This document shows positions 13,449-19,614 of a stretch of 21,432 nt of DNA, piece by piece. The notes beneath the pieces were generated by a model. It saw only the letters and a list, made by a program, of their open reading frames with translations. It searched no databases and was not told the DNA's origin. Position 1 is the first letter of the stretch. The number at the start of each line of letters is the position of its first letter. Made by a program: the position numbers and the translations under genes. The stretch lies in the IMG/VR virus record IMGVR_UViG_3300046756_000053, positions 1 through 21,432 of that record; one strand, 5' to 3'. This DNA is from a virus.

Positions 13449-14614
13449 TTTCCTACCTTAATCTTAACTCGTGAATCTTCACCGCTATCTTTGTGGTAAA
13501 CAACAGCAGTCATAGAACGCTCTGCACCATAACCAGAATCTGAATGCCACTGGTCTGTACTTGTCAAACTTCCCCAGTGTTCAAAATGCATTGATCCAAC
13601 TTCTCTGGCGGTATGGTGATGTATATGCCCTAAATGGCAGTAGCGGTTTTTAGATTGGCTCCACTGGTCATCTAAATTCTTAATTACCGCTTGCAGAATT
13701 TGCTCATGCTTAATTCTATCACCATGATGAAAAACAAATAGGTTGTTATTCCACTGGTAATGTATAAATTTAGAATAATTAGGCAGTACTGTTACACGAT
13801 TTTCTTGGTTATAAAGAAGATCAATACAGCTAGATAAATGACAGGCCATGTCTGAATCGTGATTGCCCCGCACATTAATAATAACCACTTGCTTATGATG
13901 CTGTAGCATTTTATCAATTAGTATCTGGAATAAACGCCCTGCCAGTTTAAAAGTCTTTCCTATGCGGGTATCCACATCAACCCTAGTTCCCGCTGTCGTT
14001 TCGTTCTTGCTTGAATCAGCATGAAAAAAATCACCTACGTTAAGCAATACTCCGACTTCTGCATCACCGACTCTTTTAGCAAGCCTATCTGTAGAATCCA
14101 TTAATATTTGTGTGGCTATCTTTATATCCCAATCATCGTTATCCATTTTAGTTTCAGAATCAGCCAACATTCCGAAATGGTGATCGCCTATCATATACAT
14201 AGCTAGATAGTCAGAATTTACCTTTGCAGGGGCTTTTGCAGACTTTTTAAATCCTTTTAGCTCGTCAGTCAGCCCTTCAACTACAGCCTCTACTTTTGCT
14301 CGTATATCGCGCTTTTCTGGCTCTTGGATAACCCACTGTAGGGCGACTGAGCCATCATCTTTATATGCGGTGGATATTCGCTTTGCTTCAAACCCTTCTG
14401 CGGTCTGATGTACTAAATCTCTGTGTGGTGATACGCCTTGACTTGCGGCCTTCTTTTCTAGCCTAGCAAGCATTTTGTCAACAACTCGCCTACCGCAACC
14501 TAGATATTTGGCCGCTTTGTTAGCTGATCCTTCTCTAATAACAGCATCTAATACTTCGTGATGCCTATTTGTAGTTGCAAATTCCTTTAATACTCTAGGA
14601 TCAATCTTATCCAT
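13445..14614 (-). CDS. Calcineurin-like metallophosphoesterase with N-terminal HTH-like region
   Basis: A 389-residue protein with a full set of two-metal phosphoesterase motifs: GDHH (143-146), GDFFH (194-198), GNHD (250-253), HHGD (296-299) and GHIHHH (329-334). Residues about 25-50 (GSANKAAKYLGCGRRVVDKML) resemble a helix-turn-helix, followed by a linker rich in charged residues to about 130. Phage members are often called SbcD-like nucleases or phosphatases. The fused DNA-binding-like region suggests a nuclease, but this is inference. It sits between NinB and the zinc ribbon in the recombination and replication block. The start is one base from the NinB stop. Confidence 0.85.
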   Translation of the reverse strand: MDKIDPRVLKEFATTNRHHEVLDAVIREGSANKAAKYLGCGRRVVDKMLARLEKKAASQGVSPHRDLVHQTAEGFEAKRISTAYKDDGSVALQWVIQEPEKRDIRAKVEAVVEGLTDELKGFKKSAKAPAKVNSDYLAMYMIGDHHFGMLADSETKMDNDDWDIKIATQILMDSTDRLAKRVGDAEVGVLLNVGDFFHADSSKNETTAGTRVDVDTRIGKTFKLAGRLFQILIDKMLQHHKQVVIINVRGNHDSDMACHLSSCIDLLYNQENRVTVLPNYSKFIHYQWNNNLFVFHHGDRIKHEQILQAVIKNLDDQWSQSKNRYCHLGHIHHHTAREVGSMHFEHWGSLTSTDQWHSDSGYGAERSMTAVVYHKDSGEDSRVKIKVGK

Positions 14615-15043
14615 TTACTGCTCCTGTTGGTTTTGTAACCTCGCGTACTCAGACTCATGTGGAACTTTTAGCAATATATCGTGATCTCGCGCCCAATGAT
14701 ACACGTTATCCATAAAGTGTACCATTTCGCCTTTGGTTAGCTTTGCTGTTGATTTTATCTGGCCTTCAATCAATGTATTTCCAACCTGCACATCATAAGT
14801 ACCTAAAAACCTTTGTTTAAGCATAAGCTTTATATTATCTTTGGTCGCGGTTGGGATTTTTTTAATAAATGCTTTTGATAGGTCATCACACCATTTATGA
14901 AACAGGGCGTTTTGGCTAAGTGATCTGCCATCGTCATACTTTTCTAGCTTGATACAAAGCGGGACAGTGTAGTCCCACTCTTGTATTCTTTTCATTAAGA
15001 AAGGTAAGGCCGATTCACCATCTTTTTGATTATTAATTTTCAC
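14615..15043 (-). CDS. ninB: NinB/Orf-like recombination mediator
   Basis: About 142 residues. The segment DGRSLSQNALFHKWCDDLSKAF is the hallmark of the phage NinB (lambda Orf) family, which binds SSB and single-stranded DNA and can replace host RecFOR in loading recombinase. The second half has a helix pattern with KLTKGEMVHFMDNVYHWARDH. I place the start at GTG 15043 because AGGGGA sits just upstream; a TTG at 15061 overlapping the previous stop is possible but lacks a ribosome site. Its presence with NinG, an exonuclease and annealing protein makes a recombination role likely. Confidence 0.75.
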   Translation of the reverse strand: MKINNQKDGESALPFLMKRIQEWDYTVPLCIKLEKYDDGRSLSQNALFHKWCDDLSKAFIKKIPTATKDNIKLMLKQRFLGTYDVQVGNTLIEGQIKSTAKLTKGEMVHFMDNVYHWARDHDILLKVPHESEYARLQNQQEQ

Positions 15044-15057
15044 GAAATCCCCTTGCG

Positions 15058-15396
15058 TCAAAATTTAACTTTCAACCATTTACCCATAATTTGCTCTGAC
15101 TTTGTTTCAAGTCGCGGTCTGTTTAAGACCTTTAACCTAGTTTCTTTGCAGTAGCCTTTTAGTAACTTTACCTTTTCGCTTGTAGCGGCAAAGTCAGCAA
15201 TCGGATACAAATGCCTTGCCTCGCAAAATTCTTCATGCCGCAACCTACCTTTCATGGTAGAAGGCACAATTCCGTTGCGTTCATCATTTTCAAAAGTCCA
15301 ATCACTATATTGCCTGTAGCTGTAACTTTCGCCATCTTTAAAATACGGGTGATCGCCTTTAAATGGAACAAGGGCGGGATGATATTTACTAGCCAT
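15058..15396 (-). CDS. Hypothetical basic protein, possibly DNA-binding
   Basis: A 112-residue basic protein starting MASKYHPALVPFKGDHPYF. Residues 28-52 (RQYSDWTFENDERNGIVPSTM then KGRLRH) look like an atypical helix-turn-helix, and the C-terminus is Lys-rich (KSEQIMGKWLKVKF). I do not recognise a named family. The ATG at 15396 has GGAGG 8 bases upstream and overlaps the stop of the replication-like gene by 8 bases. By location between replication and recombination genes it may act on DNA, but this is not proven. Confidence 0.58.
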   Translation of the reverse strand: MASKYHPALVPFKGDHPYFKDGESYSYRQYSDWTFENDERNGIVPSTMKGRLRHEEFCEARHLYPIADFAATSEKVKLLKGYCKETRLKVLNRPRLETKSEQIMGKWLKVKF

Positions 15397-15766
15397 TGAT
15401 TAAGCCTCCATCATAATAGAATCCGCGCTTCTGAATATAATACTGCTTCATCATTTCGTAATCTTCACCATCTAACCATGATATGTCGGTCATTTGCATT
15501 TCTATGGATTTATTACGGATGGATGTGTTTAACGATTTAGCCTTTGCCTGCGGTGAACCGCCCTTATCCTGTGCTCTGGCTAACCACGAATTAACAAATC
15601 GCTTTATACCCTTGGCGGTTTTGCGCCTAGTTGGATTTGCATCACACCATGATTCCATTGCGGCCAATTCTTGATGGACATTAATGGCAGGGTATGCTCG
15701 TTGCCATGCAATGATGTCAGAATCCTCTGGTTGCCAATCCTTTTTTTCTTTGCCTGCTAATAACAT
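15389..15766 (-). CDS. Replication protein / helicase-loader-like C-terminal module
   Basis: A 125-residue protein. Residues 13-80 follow the pattern seen at the C-terminus of many phage replication initiators: WQPEDSDIIAWQRAYPAINV, then HQELAAMESWCDANP and RRKTAKGIKRFVNSWLARAQ. That module is associated with recruiting replicative helicase. Here it stands alone, without an origin-binding N-terminal domain; the gene upstream may supply one. The ATG at 15766 directly follows the previous stop. The rest is polar with two aromatic clusters at the end. I consider the replication assignment moderately secure. Confidence 0.65.
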   Translation of the reverse strand: MLLAGKEKKDWQPEDSDIIAWQRAYPAINVHQELAAMESWCDANPTRRKTAKGIKRFVNSWLARAQDKGGSPQAKAKSLNTSIRNKSIEMQMTDISWLDGEDYEMMKQYYIQKRGFYYDGGLING

Positions 15767-16108
15767 TTAGTTCACCATTGATGGAGTTGCATCCATCCCA
15801 GTGGCAGGCATTGCCGCGCTTTTTTGTATTCTTGTTCTAAAAAACCCTTCATGCTCTGGATACATCTTCATAAACCTGCGAGCATAAAATGCTCTAAAGT
15901 TATTTCCAATTTTAAATGCAGTAATGCCATCAGCACCAACATTAGATAAATCCCAACGAATACGTTCAAATATTGCATTAACAGAGTAGTTACGGTATCC
16001 CTTAGATATTCTATCAAAGCTATATTCACAAAACTTTTCCCAAACCTCTGGGTGTTTTTTGTCATATACCTGAGCCTGTTCTTTCATTTCCTGAAGTCTT
16101 GTTTTCAT
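15767..16108 (-). CDS. Conserved phage protein of unknown function, replication region
   Basis: A 113-residue protein beginning MKTRLQEMKEQAQVYDKKHPEVWEKF. Its core HPEVWEKFCEYSFDRISKGY, SVNAIFERIRW, NNFRAFYARRFMKMYPEHEGFF is a pattern I recall from many phages where it is left unnamed. It is the first gene after the regulatory island; AGGAG lies before its ATG inside an 11-base repeat that recurs at 16697-16707. Position before the helicase-loader-like gene suggests a replication function, perhaps initiation. Nothing catalytic is visible. The family is real, the role unknown. Confidence 0.65.
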   Translation of the reverse strand: MKTRLQEMKEQAQVYDKKHPEVWEKFCEYSFDRISKGYRNYSVNAIFERIRWDLSNVGADGITAFKIGNNFRAFYARRFMKMYPEHEGFFRTRIQKSAAMPATGMDATPSMVN

Positions 16109-16114
16109 TTGAGT

Positions 16115-16125
16115 CTCCTATGGTT
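16115..16125. repeat. 11-base direct repeat, left copy (CTCCTATGGTT)
   Basis: A perfect copy of CTCCTATGGTT that recurs at 16697-16707. The two copies bracket the HTH gene, the structured region and the operator. The minus-strand reading contains the AGGAG ribosome site of the 16108 gene. Confidence 0.55.
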
Positions 16126-16199
16126 CGGCAAGCCTCACCTAATAATTAATAAATTTAATGTATAAACATTGTTTAATTTTTAAAAGATGATTTAACCCT

Positions 16200-16220
16200 T
16201 TTACTATACATTATAGTAAA
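16200..16220. promoter_or_regulatory. Operator-like perfect palindrome
   Basis: Nine-base arms TTTACTATA (16200-16208) and TATAGTAAA (16212-16220) flank a CAT centre. This symmetry and size fit a dimer site for a Cro/CI-type repressor such as the one at 16435-16644. TATAAT-like sequences inside the arms mean binding could block a promoter in either direction. Confidence 0.6.
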
Positions 16221-16253
16221 TTCACGATCAAAGGGCTAAAGCAACTCTGCGGT

Positions 16254-16395
16254 TAATTTGTATTCGTATCGGATATCCAACCTATCCATTGATAACAACC
16301 GAGTTATCTTTGGGGCTATGTACTGGAGGGTCAACCACGCTCTGACGTTTAATTTAAGGGTTCCGTCAGCCTCTAGCCCGAATACATGGTAATTA
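16254..16395. ncRNA. Possible multi-branched structured RNA (strand undecided)
   Basis: This region has no gene but dense complementarity. TGTATTCG (16259-16266) pairs with CGAATACA (16379-16386), with TAATT/AATTA further out. Inside are GGATA/TATCC (16271-16287), GATAAC/GTTATC (16291-16308) and a compound arm GGGCTA, GAGG, CTGACG pairing with the contiguous CGTCAG-CCTC-TAGCCC (16313-16379). The result is a four-way-junction-like fold. Base 16379 could pair in either of two stems. It could be a small RNA, or a leader element in the minus transcript ahead of the gene at 16108. Within 16109-16434 the other things I see are the palindrome at 16200 and the inverted repeat at 16402. Confidence 0.45.
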
Positions 16396-16401
16396 TTATC
16401 C

Positions 16402-16440
16402 AACTAGCAAAGCATTAACATGACTAATGTTTGGCTAGTT
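16402..16440. repeat. 16-base inverted repeat at the end of the HTH gene
   Basis: Arms at 16402-16417 and 16425-16440 match at 14 of 16 positions around a 7-base loop, and the right arm contains the HTH stop codon. Each arm carries a variant of TAATGTTTGG-TAGT, the sequence in the spacers of the repeated promoters. No T-run follows on either strand, so it may be an operator pair or RNA hairpin and not a simple terminator. Confidence 0.6.
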
Positions 16441-16644
16441 ATATTCATTTGTTATAAAGGATTCCGTTTTTATACCCAAACCTTTACAAATCACCTGAAT
16501 CGTATGCAATTTCATGTTTGCCTGATCCCTGTGTCTAATCATTTGTTGCGGTGATATACCTGTTTTGCGGCTTAATTCCGCAGAACTAACATTAAGCGCA
16601 ATCTGCAACTCTTTTAACCTTTTGCCTGTATGAATTAGTTCCAT
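16435..16644 (-). CDS. Cro/CI-type helix-turn-helix regulator
   Basis: A 69-residue protein with an XRE-type HTH: KRLKELQIALNVSSAELSRKTGISPQQMIRHR at residues 8-39 in continuous pattern, the recognition helix being about 30-39, followed by a short helical tail with VICKGLGI. The size fits a Cro-like dimer with no ligand domain. I use the ATG at 16644, with AGGAA 8-9 bases upstream, not a TTG at 16695 that has AGGAGG with no usable spacing. Likely targets are the palindrome at 16200-16220 and perhaps its flanking repeat. It separates the recombination genes from the replication genes. Confidence 0.72.
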   Translation of the reverse strand: MELIHTGKRLKELQIALNVSSAELSRKTGISPQQMIRHRDQANMKLHTIQVICKGLGIKTESFITNEYN

Positions 16645-16696
16645 CGTTATAGTTTCCTGTGTTATATTTACTTGGCGGGTTCCCCCGACTCGCAAC

Positions 16697-16707
16697 CTCC
16701 TATGGTT
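16697..16707. repeat. 11-base direct repeat, right copy (CTCCTATGGTT)
   Basis: Perfect match to 16115-16125. On the minus strand it includes AGGAGG that is not positioned for any start codon I can find, as if a ribosome site were left behind after a duplication or insertion. Confidence 0.5.
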
Positions 16708-16708
16708 T

Positions 16709-16731
16709 GCCCCCCGCGAGGGGGGCTTTTT
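16709..16731 (+). terminator. Strong rho-independent terminator on the plus strand
   Basis: GCCCCCC, a GCGA tetraloop and GGGGGGC, followed by five T residues on the plus strand. On the minus strand it is flanked by A residues, so it works as a terminator rightward only. No plus-strand gene ends here, so it must stop an untranslated rightward transcript or protect the recombination genes from antisense reading. Confidence 0.8.
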
Positions 16732-16734
16732 ACC

Positions 16735-16998
16735 CTAGAATGGTATGTCATCATCAAATTCATTAGCAGTTACTGCTTGCTTTGCCTGTTGGATTCCATC
16801 AGATTGAGCCTGTTCCTTAGGCGTAAAACTGGTAGACATATATTTATTGCCTTTTGCAGAGGTATTAACCCAAACGCTTACCCAGTAATCAACGCCACCA
16901 ACTCTGGCTTGCCCCTTATAATCAGGGTGATTCTCTGATTCCTTTTTGTCATTTTTAAAGATAGCACCGCTATTATCTTTCTGTTCATAATCACTCAT
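16735..16998 (-). CDS. Small DUF736-like protein with an SSB-type acidic tail
   Basis: An 87-residue protein. The N-terminal half (GAIFKNDKKESENHPDYKG followed by WVSVWVNTSAKGNKYMSTSF) resembles DUF736-type small beta proteins. The C-terminus ends EFDDDIPF, the acidic tail used by bacterial SSB to bind its partners. It is co-translated with the exonuclease through a four-base overlap. A single-stranded-DNA-binding role next to the annealing protein is likely but inferred; the fold is not clearly an OB fold from sequence alone. Confidence 0.68.
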   Translation of the reverse strand: MSDYEQKDNSGAIFKNDKKESENHPDYKGQARVGGVDYWVSVWVNTSAKGNKYMSTSFTPKEQAQSDGIQQAKQAVTANEFDDDIPF

Positions 16999-17594
16999 TT
17001 TAACAACTCCACTTGGTTTACAATTTCAGCCACAGCCCGTTGGACTTCGATGGCTAGTTTTGCGATATAATCATTATCGCGTTCAACCCGCACAAGAACG
17101 TGCGGCATTTCAGGATGGTAGGCAAAGAAATCCCACCAATCCCGCTTGGTTATCCACATACAACCTTGTATTTGTTGCCAGTATTTCTTGACACCGATCT
17201 GCGGGTTACGCAAGTAACTGACCATTGTTTTAGGGGCAGGGCATTTTATTTCCAAGCCTCCTTGATCCAATATAAGGCCATCGGGCGAACACCCAAATTC
17301 CCAACTGGTATCTAGAATAAAACCAGTTTCTATAACATCATTACCAGATATAAATTTGTAGGATTCCCTTGCCTCTGGCTCCAACTCAGTACCTCTTTGC
17401 ATCCATTCATTAACGTGATGCGGTTCGGATTTACCTGTTATACGTTCAGCAATTAACTCATCAATATACCCATCAGCAGAACTAGAAGGCTTACCAGTTT
17501 GTGTTATTAACTTGGAAAAGCTACTAGCAGATGGCTTACCCAGTCTAGCGGCAAGCCATTCCTCCGATCCCTGCTCATGGTCTAAGATAATCAT
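16995..17594 (-). CDS. YqaJ/lambda-exonuclease-type recombination nuclease
   Basis: A 199-residue member of the PD-(D/E)XK recombination exonuclease family. GSEEWLAARLGKPSAS at 9-24 is the family N-terminal motif. A Glu-rich helix has GTELEPEAR at 68-76, the catalytic Asp is in GCSPDGL (101-107, D105), and E115-I-K117 in GLEIKCP is the E-x-K motif. The following Gln (YWQQIQGCMW) is also typical. All key residues are intact. It would resect double-stranded ends to make single strands for the annealing protein encoded just upstream, with which it overlaps by four bases. Confidence 0.9.
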   Translation of the reverse strand: MIILDHEQGSEEWLAARLGKPSASSFSKLITQTGKPSSSADGYIDELIAERITGKSEPHHVNEWMQRGTELEPEARESYKFISGNDVIETGFILDTSWEFGCSPDGLILDQGGLEIKCPAPKTMVSYLRNPQIGVKKYWQQIQGCMWITKRDWWDFFAYHPEMPHVLVRVERDNDYIAKLAIEVQRAVAEIVNQVELLK

Positions 17595-18157
17595 CTTTTA
17601 GCCTTTAGCGCGGCAACAGCGCGGTCATAATGCGAGGCTAATATTTGATCAACAGACTTAACTTTTAACCATTCGCAAAACTTTTCCATATCAGATTCAG
17701 TTTCATCAAGAAGTTTCTTGATATTAATGATTTGGTCATCTGTAATAACCGCATTAGCAACTACAGGGTTAATATCCTCTCCTGCATATATGTAATGCCC
17801 TAATCCAAACATTGCAAAGCACTTAACCAAGCACCGCATCTTGCTAGAATTGATAGCAAATTTATCAGGGTTAGCTATCGCCTTGTTTCGGTGATCCATA
17901 ACAGGCAACCACATATGCCGCATCATTACCTGATCCTGTTCACTGCCCGTATGGATATGAACGACACAGCTAATTTCAACAGTGCCAGTATCCTCGCATT
18001 TATCAATCTCAAAAGAATAGTGCAGATCAGGATAATGCTCCATCATAGTGCCGTAAGCCCACGCCCACGACAGATATGATAGGTTGCCTTTTTTCTCTAT
18101 ATGCTGAGACACATCGATGGCAGATAAAGTTTGCCAGACTTGCTTAGATAAGCTCAT
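17591..18157 (-). CDS. DUF1071-type single-strand annealing recombinase
   Basis: A 188-residue protein matching the DUF1071/Sak3-like annealing family: KKGNLSYLSWAWAYGTM at 22-38, a mid-region beta sheet (HYSFEIDKCEDTGTVEISCVV), then MWLPVMDHRNKAI and the INSSKMRCLVKCFAMFGLGHYIYAGED segment at about 121-148. These proteins form rings that anneal complementary single strands. The partner exonuclease and the SSB-tailed protein follow directly. AGGAGG lies before the ATG at 18157 inside the upstream short gene. The C-terminus is helical. The subfamily name is from memory; the pairing with an exonuclease strengthens it. Confidence 0.8.
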   Translation of the reverse strand: MSLSKQVWQTLSAIDVSQHIEKKGNLSYLSWAWAYGTMMEHYPDLHYSFEIDKCEDTGTVEISCVVHIHTGSEQDQVMMRHMWLPVMDHRNKAIANPDKFAINSSKMRCLVKCFAMFGLGHYIYAGEDINPVVANAVITDDQIINIKKLLDETESDMEKFCEWLKVKSVDQILASHYDRAVAALKAKR

Positions 18158-18323
18158 TTAGACCTCCTAAAGTCAATTCACTTTTTGCTGTTTCACATTG
18201 CTCCTTTGCATACTGGTCAGCGTACCCCCAGTAATACTCTGGACTTTTTACATCCCTAACAGGGTGACCATGTATACAGTCGTATTCGCCCTGCTCGTAA
18301 TAACTTAAATCATTAATATTCAT
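18144..18323 (-). CDS. Small hypothetical protein (59 residues)
   Basis: A 59-residue frame starting MNINDLSYYEQGEYDCIHGH. It overlaps the preceding stop by four bases (ATGA), has GGGGGA upstream, and contains the ribosome site and first codons of the annealing protein at its end, so it is a coupled operon gene. The pattern Y-x2-G-x(n)-H-P then EYYWGYADQYAKEQ recalls small phage proteins likened to ribosome modulation factor, but similarity is weak. Two Cys (C16, C43) are present. Function unknown. Confidence 0.6.
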   Translation of the reverse strand: MNINDLSYYEQGEYDCIHGHPVRDVKSPEYYWGYADQYAKEQCETAKSELTLGGLNELI

Positions 18324-18577
18324 AGTTGTTCCCCCTCAAATATATCCATACAAATATTTTCCCAAAGTTCACCCCAATTTATGCCATCGAAATCAAGAAA
18401 ATCCCTAAGCATAAATGAGCATTTTGCAACCTCCTCGTCAATAATCTCCATTATAAATGCCTGTAGGTTATCAGGCGTTTCACAGCAATCTTCCTCAAGC
18501 ATATCTTTGATAAGATCACCGAACCATAAATTTACTAACCAAGTATTGCGATTAGTCCAACCATTACAATTTTCCAT
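18320..18577 (-). CDS. DUF7249-like small phage protein
   Basis: An 85-residue, strongly acidic protein beginning MENCNGWTNRNTWLVNLWFGD. The NGWTNRNTW-V-LW opening is the mark of a phage family I recall as DUF7249, with no known function. A helical body with many Glu and Cys residues follows. The start at 18577 follows GAGGCAATAAATATG; an earlier start at 18613 would lie across the promoter. It is the first gene of the recombination operon driven by the promoter at 18609-18637. Confidence 0.68.
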   Translation of the reverse strand: MENCNGWTNRNTWLVNLWFGDLIKDMLEEDCCETPDNLQAFIMEIIDEEVAKCSFMLRDFLDFDGINWGELWENICMDIFEGEQL

Positions 18578-18608
18578 ATTTATTGCCTCTTTTATCGAAT
18601 GAAATACC

Positions 18609-18637
18609 ATCATACATTACATTAACATTTTTGTAAA
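18609..18637 (-). promoter_or_regulatory. Sigma70-like promoter for the recombination operon
   Basis: TTTACA (18632-18637), a 17-base spacer containing TGTTAATGTAATG and TATGAT (18609-18614) on the minus strand. It is the same type as the copies at 12057 and 12556. It lies 32 bases before the first gene of the annealing/exonuclease operon. Confidence 0.65.
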
Positions 18638-18658
18638 TTACTTTATTGGTTAATCTGC

Positions 18659-18678
18659 AAAAAAGCCCCCGAAGGGGC
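18659..18678 (-). terminator. Rho-independent terminator
   Basis: Minus-strand GCCCC, TTCG loop and GGGGC, followed by a T-rich run (18659-18664). It ends the unit 19397-18700 just before the recombination promoter. Confidence 0.85.
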
Positions 18679-18699
18679 AAGGATTGCAGGGGAGATTTG

Positions 18700-19068
18700 T
18701 TAGCAAGTAGTGCCTAGTTCAAATTTATTGGTTTTGCCCATGTGATTTGTATGTTCAAACATCCACTTACCGCCAGTAAACTCTAATAAACAAGGTGACT
18801 CCCATTCTTCACATACCACCTTGTCATCATCCTGTACTGACCAATCTAAAATATATTCTGCCCAGTAGTCATCGCGCTGAGTGATGATTTCATCAAGGGT
18901 AGGAATACCGTTCTCTAGGATTCTTTTAATGCAAGCATCAGAAAGGTTTTCCATAACGTATGTATTACCGCCTTTGCACTTCCAGTATTGCGGACATTTG
19001 CCCTCACCTTCCCAAGTGTGCGCCCCGTAGTTTTCTTCTATCTGAGTATTGATTACTAATTTAGCCAT
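18700..19068 (-). CDS. Conserved hypothetical phage protein
   Basis: A 122-residue acidic protein starting MAKLVINTQIEENYGAHTW. The opening TQIEENYGAH and GKCPQYWKCKGG are motifs I recall from a widespread unnamed phage family. Five Cys are scattered (C25, C31 and others), but without a clear zinc pair. The C-terminal half is beta-rich (PCLLEFTGGKWMFEHTNHM). GGGGAA lies before the ATG at 19068. It shares a transcription unit with the gene at 19110. No function can be given. Confidence 0.65.
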   Translation of the reverse strand: MAKLVINTQIEENYGAHTWEGEGKCPQYWKCKGGNTYVMENLSDACIKRILENGIPTLDEIITQRDDYWAEYILDWSVQDDDKVVCEEWESPCLLEFTGGKWMFEHTNHMGKTNKFELGTTC

Positions 19069-19086
19069 TTTGATTTCCCCTTAATT

Positions 19087-19102
19087 GCCCCCCGAAGGGG
19101 GC
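19087..19102. terminator. GC hairpin between two small genes, without a T-run
   Basis: GCCCCC/GGGGGC arms with a short GAA-containing loop follow the stop at 19110. Neither strand has a T-run after it, so it may only attenuate or protect the transcript end before the next gene at 19068. Confidence 0.4.
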
Positions 19103-19109
19103 GGTTTAA

Positions 19110-19397
19110 TTATTTGCCTTTGTAGCCTAAGTATTGCATAGCCTGTTTAGGGCTTGATTCTGCCGATAATTCTAAATAATCTTCAACAGCAGTGGTTTTG
19201 CATAAAAAGTTAATCCAAGCTTTATAAGGCTTGTAGCCGTATTTGAATCTAGCGATAAAAGCAGGTTTTGGCTTACCAACCCAAGAGGGATGGCAGTCTG
19301 GGTGAACTTGATCCATAGTAGGCTGTCCTTCGTAGGTTCCCGCATACATCAGGTACATACCATCCCAAGTAAAATCTTCTTTATTAAATTTAGTCAT
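19110..19397 (-). CDS. Hypothetical protein, 95 residues
   Basis: Starts MTKFNKEDFTWDGMYLMYAGTYEGQ. It is rich in aromatic residues, with a basic middle (FIARFKYGYKPYKAWINFLC) and a helical end (SAESSPKQAMQYLGYKG). No family is recognised. AAGG lies upstream of the ATG in a leader like that of other small early-type genes here, after the promoter-like site at 19431-19459. It faces the plus-strand gene at 19615 across a divergent control region. Confidence 0.6.
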   Translation of the reverse strand: MTKFNKEDFTWDGMYLMYAGTYEGQPTMDQVHPDCHPSWVGKPKPAFIARFKYGYKPYKAWINFLCKTTAVEDYLELSAESSPKQAMQYLGYKGK

Positions 19398-19430
19398 AAC
19401 GTATTACCTTTATTTATTGAATGTAGGTAC

Positions 19431-19459
19431 ATTCTATAACCATTTATGTATAAAGTATA
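19431..19459 (-). promoter_or_regulatory. Weak sigma70-like promoter, divergent region
   Basis: TATACT (19454-19459), 17 bases and TAGAAT (19431-19436), followed by GTACC, resembling the repeated promoter type but with fewer matches. It points toward the gene ending at 19110. The rest of 19460-19525 is AT-rich with no gene. Confidence 0.45.
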
Positions 19460-19525
19460 CACTTTTGTTTATTATATTTTGTAATAAAGAATACAGTCTT
19501 TATAACATCCTGATATAACTAGGTA

Positions 19526-19554
19526 TATACATTTATGTTAATTTATGGTATAAT
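19526..19554 (+). promoter_or_regulatory. Strong sigma70-like promoter for the plus-strand gene
   Basis: TATACA (19526-19531), a 17-base spacer (with TGTTAATTTATGG) and a consensus TATAAT (19549-19554). It is the best match in the window and shares the spacer pattern of the minus-strand promoters. A CCATT/AATGG hairpin lies near the expected transcript start. Confidence 0.75.
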
Positions 19555-19614
19555 GGCTATGCCATTGAGGAAATGGTACGTTCTTTAAAAATCAATTAAC
19601 CAAAGGAAAACGCT

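Noticed and set aside
15868-16065. 65-residue minus-strand frame inside the 15767-16108 gene
   Set aside because: Alternate frame of a conserved phage protein, with no ribosome site or coupling.
16254-16395. tRNA reading of the cloverleaf-like region
   Set aside because: The arms do not have tRNA lengths, there is no T-loop GTTCRA motif in the right place and no anticodon stem of 5 pairs with a 7-base loop.
16644-16695. Upstream TTG start for the HTH gene
   Set aside because: AGGAGG abuts the TTG with no spacing, whereas the ATG at 16644 has AGGAA at good spacing and starts the protein at the fold's first helix.
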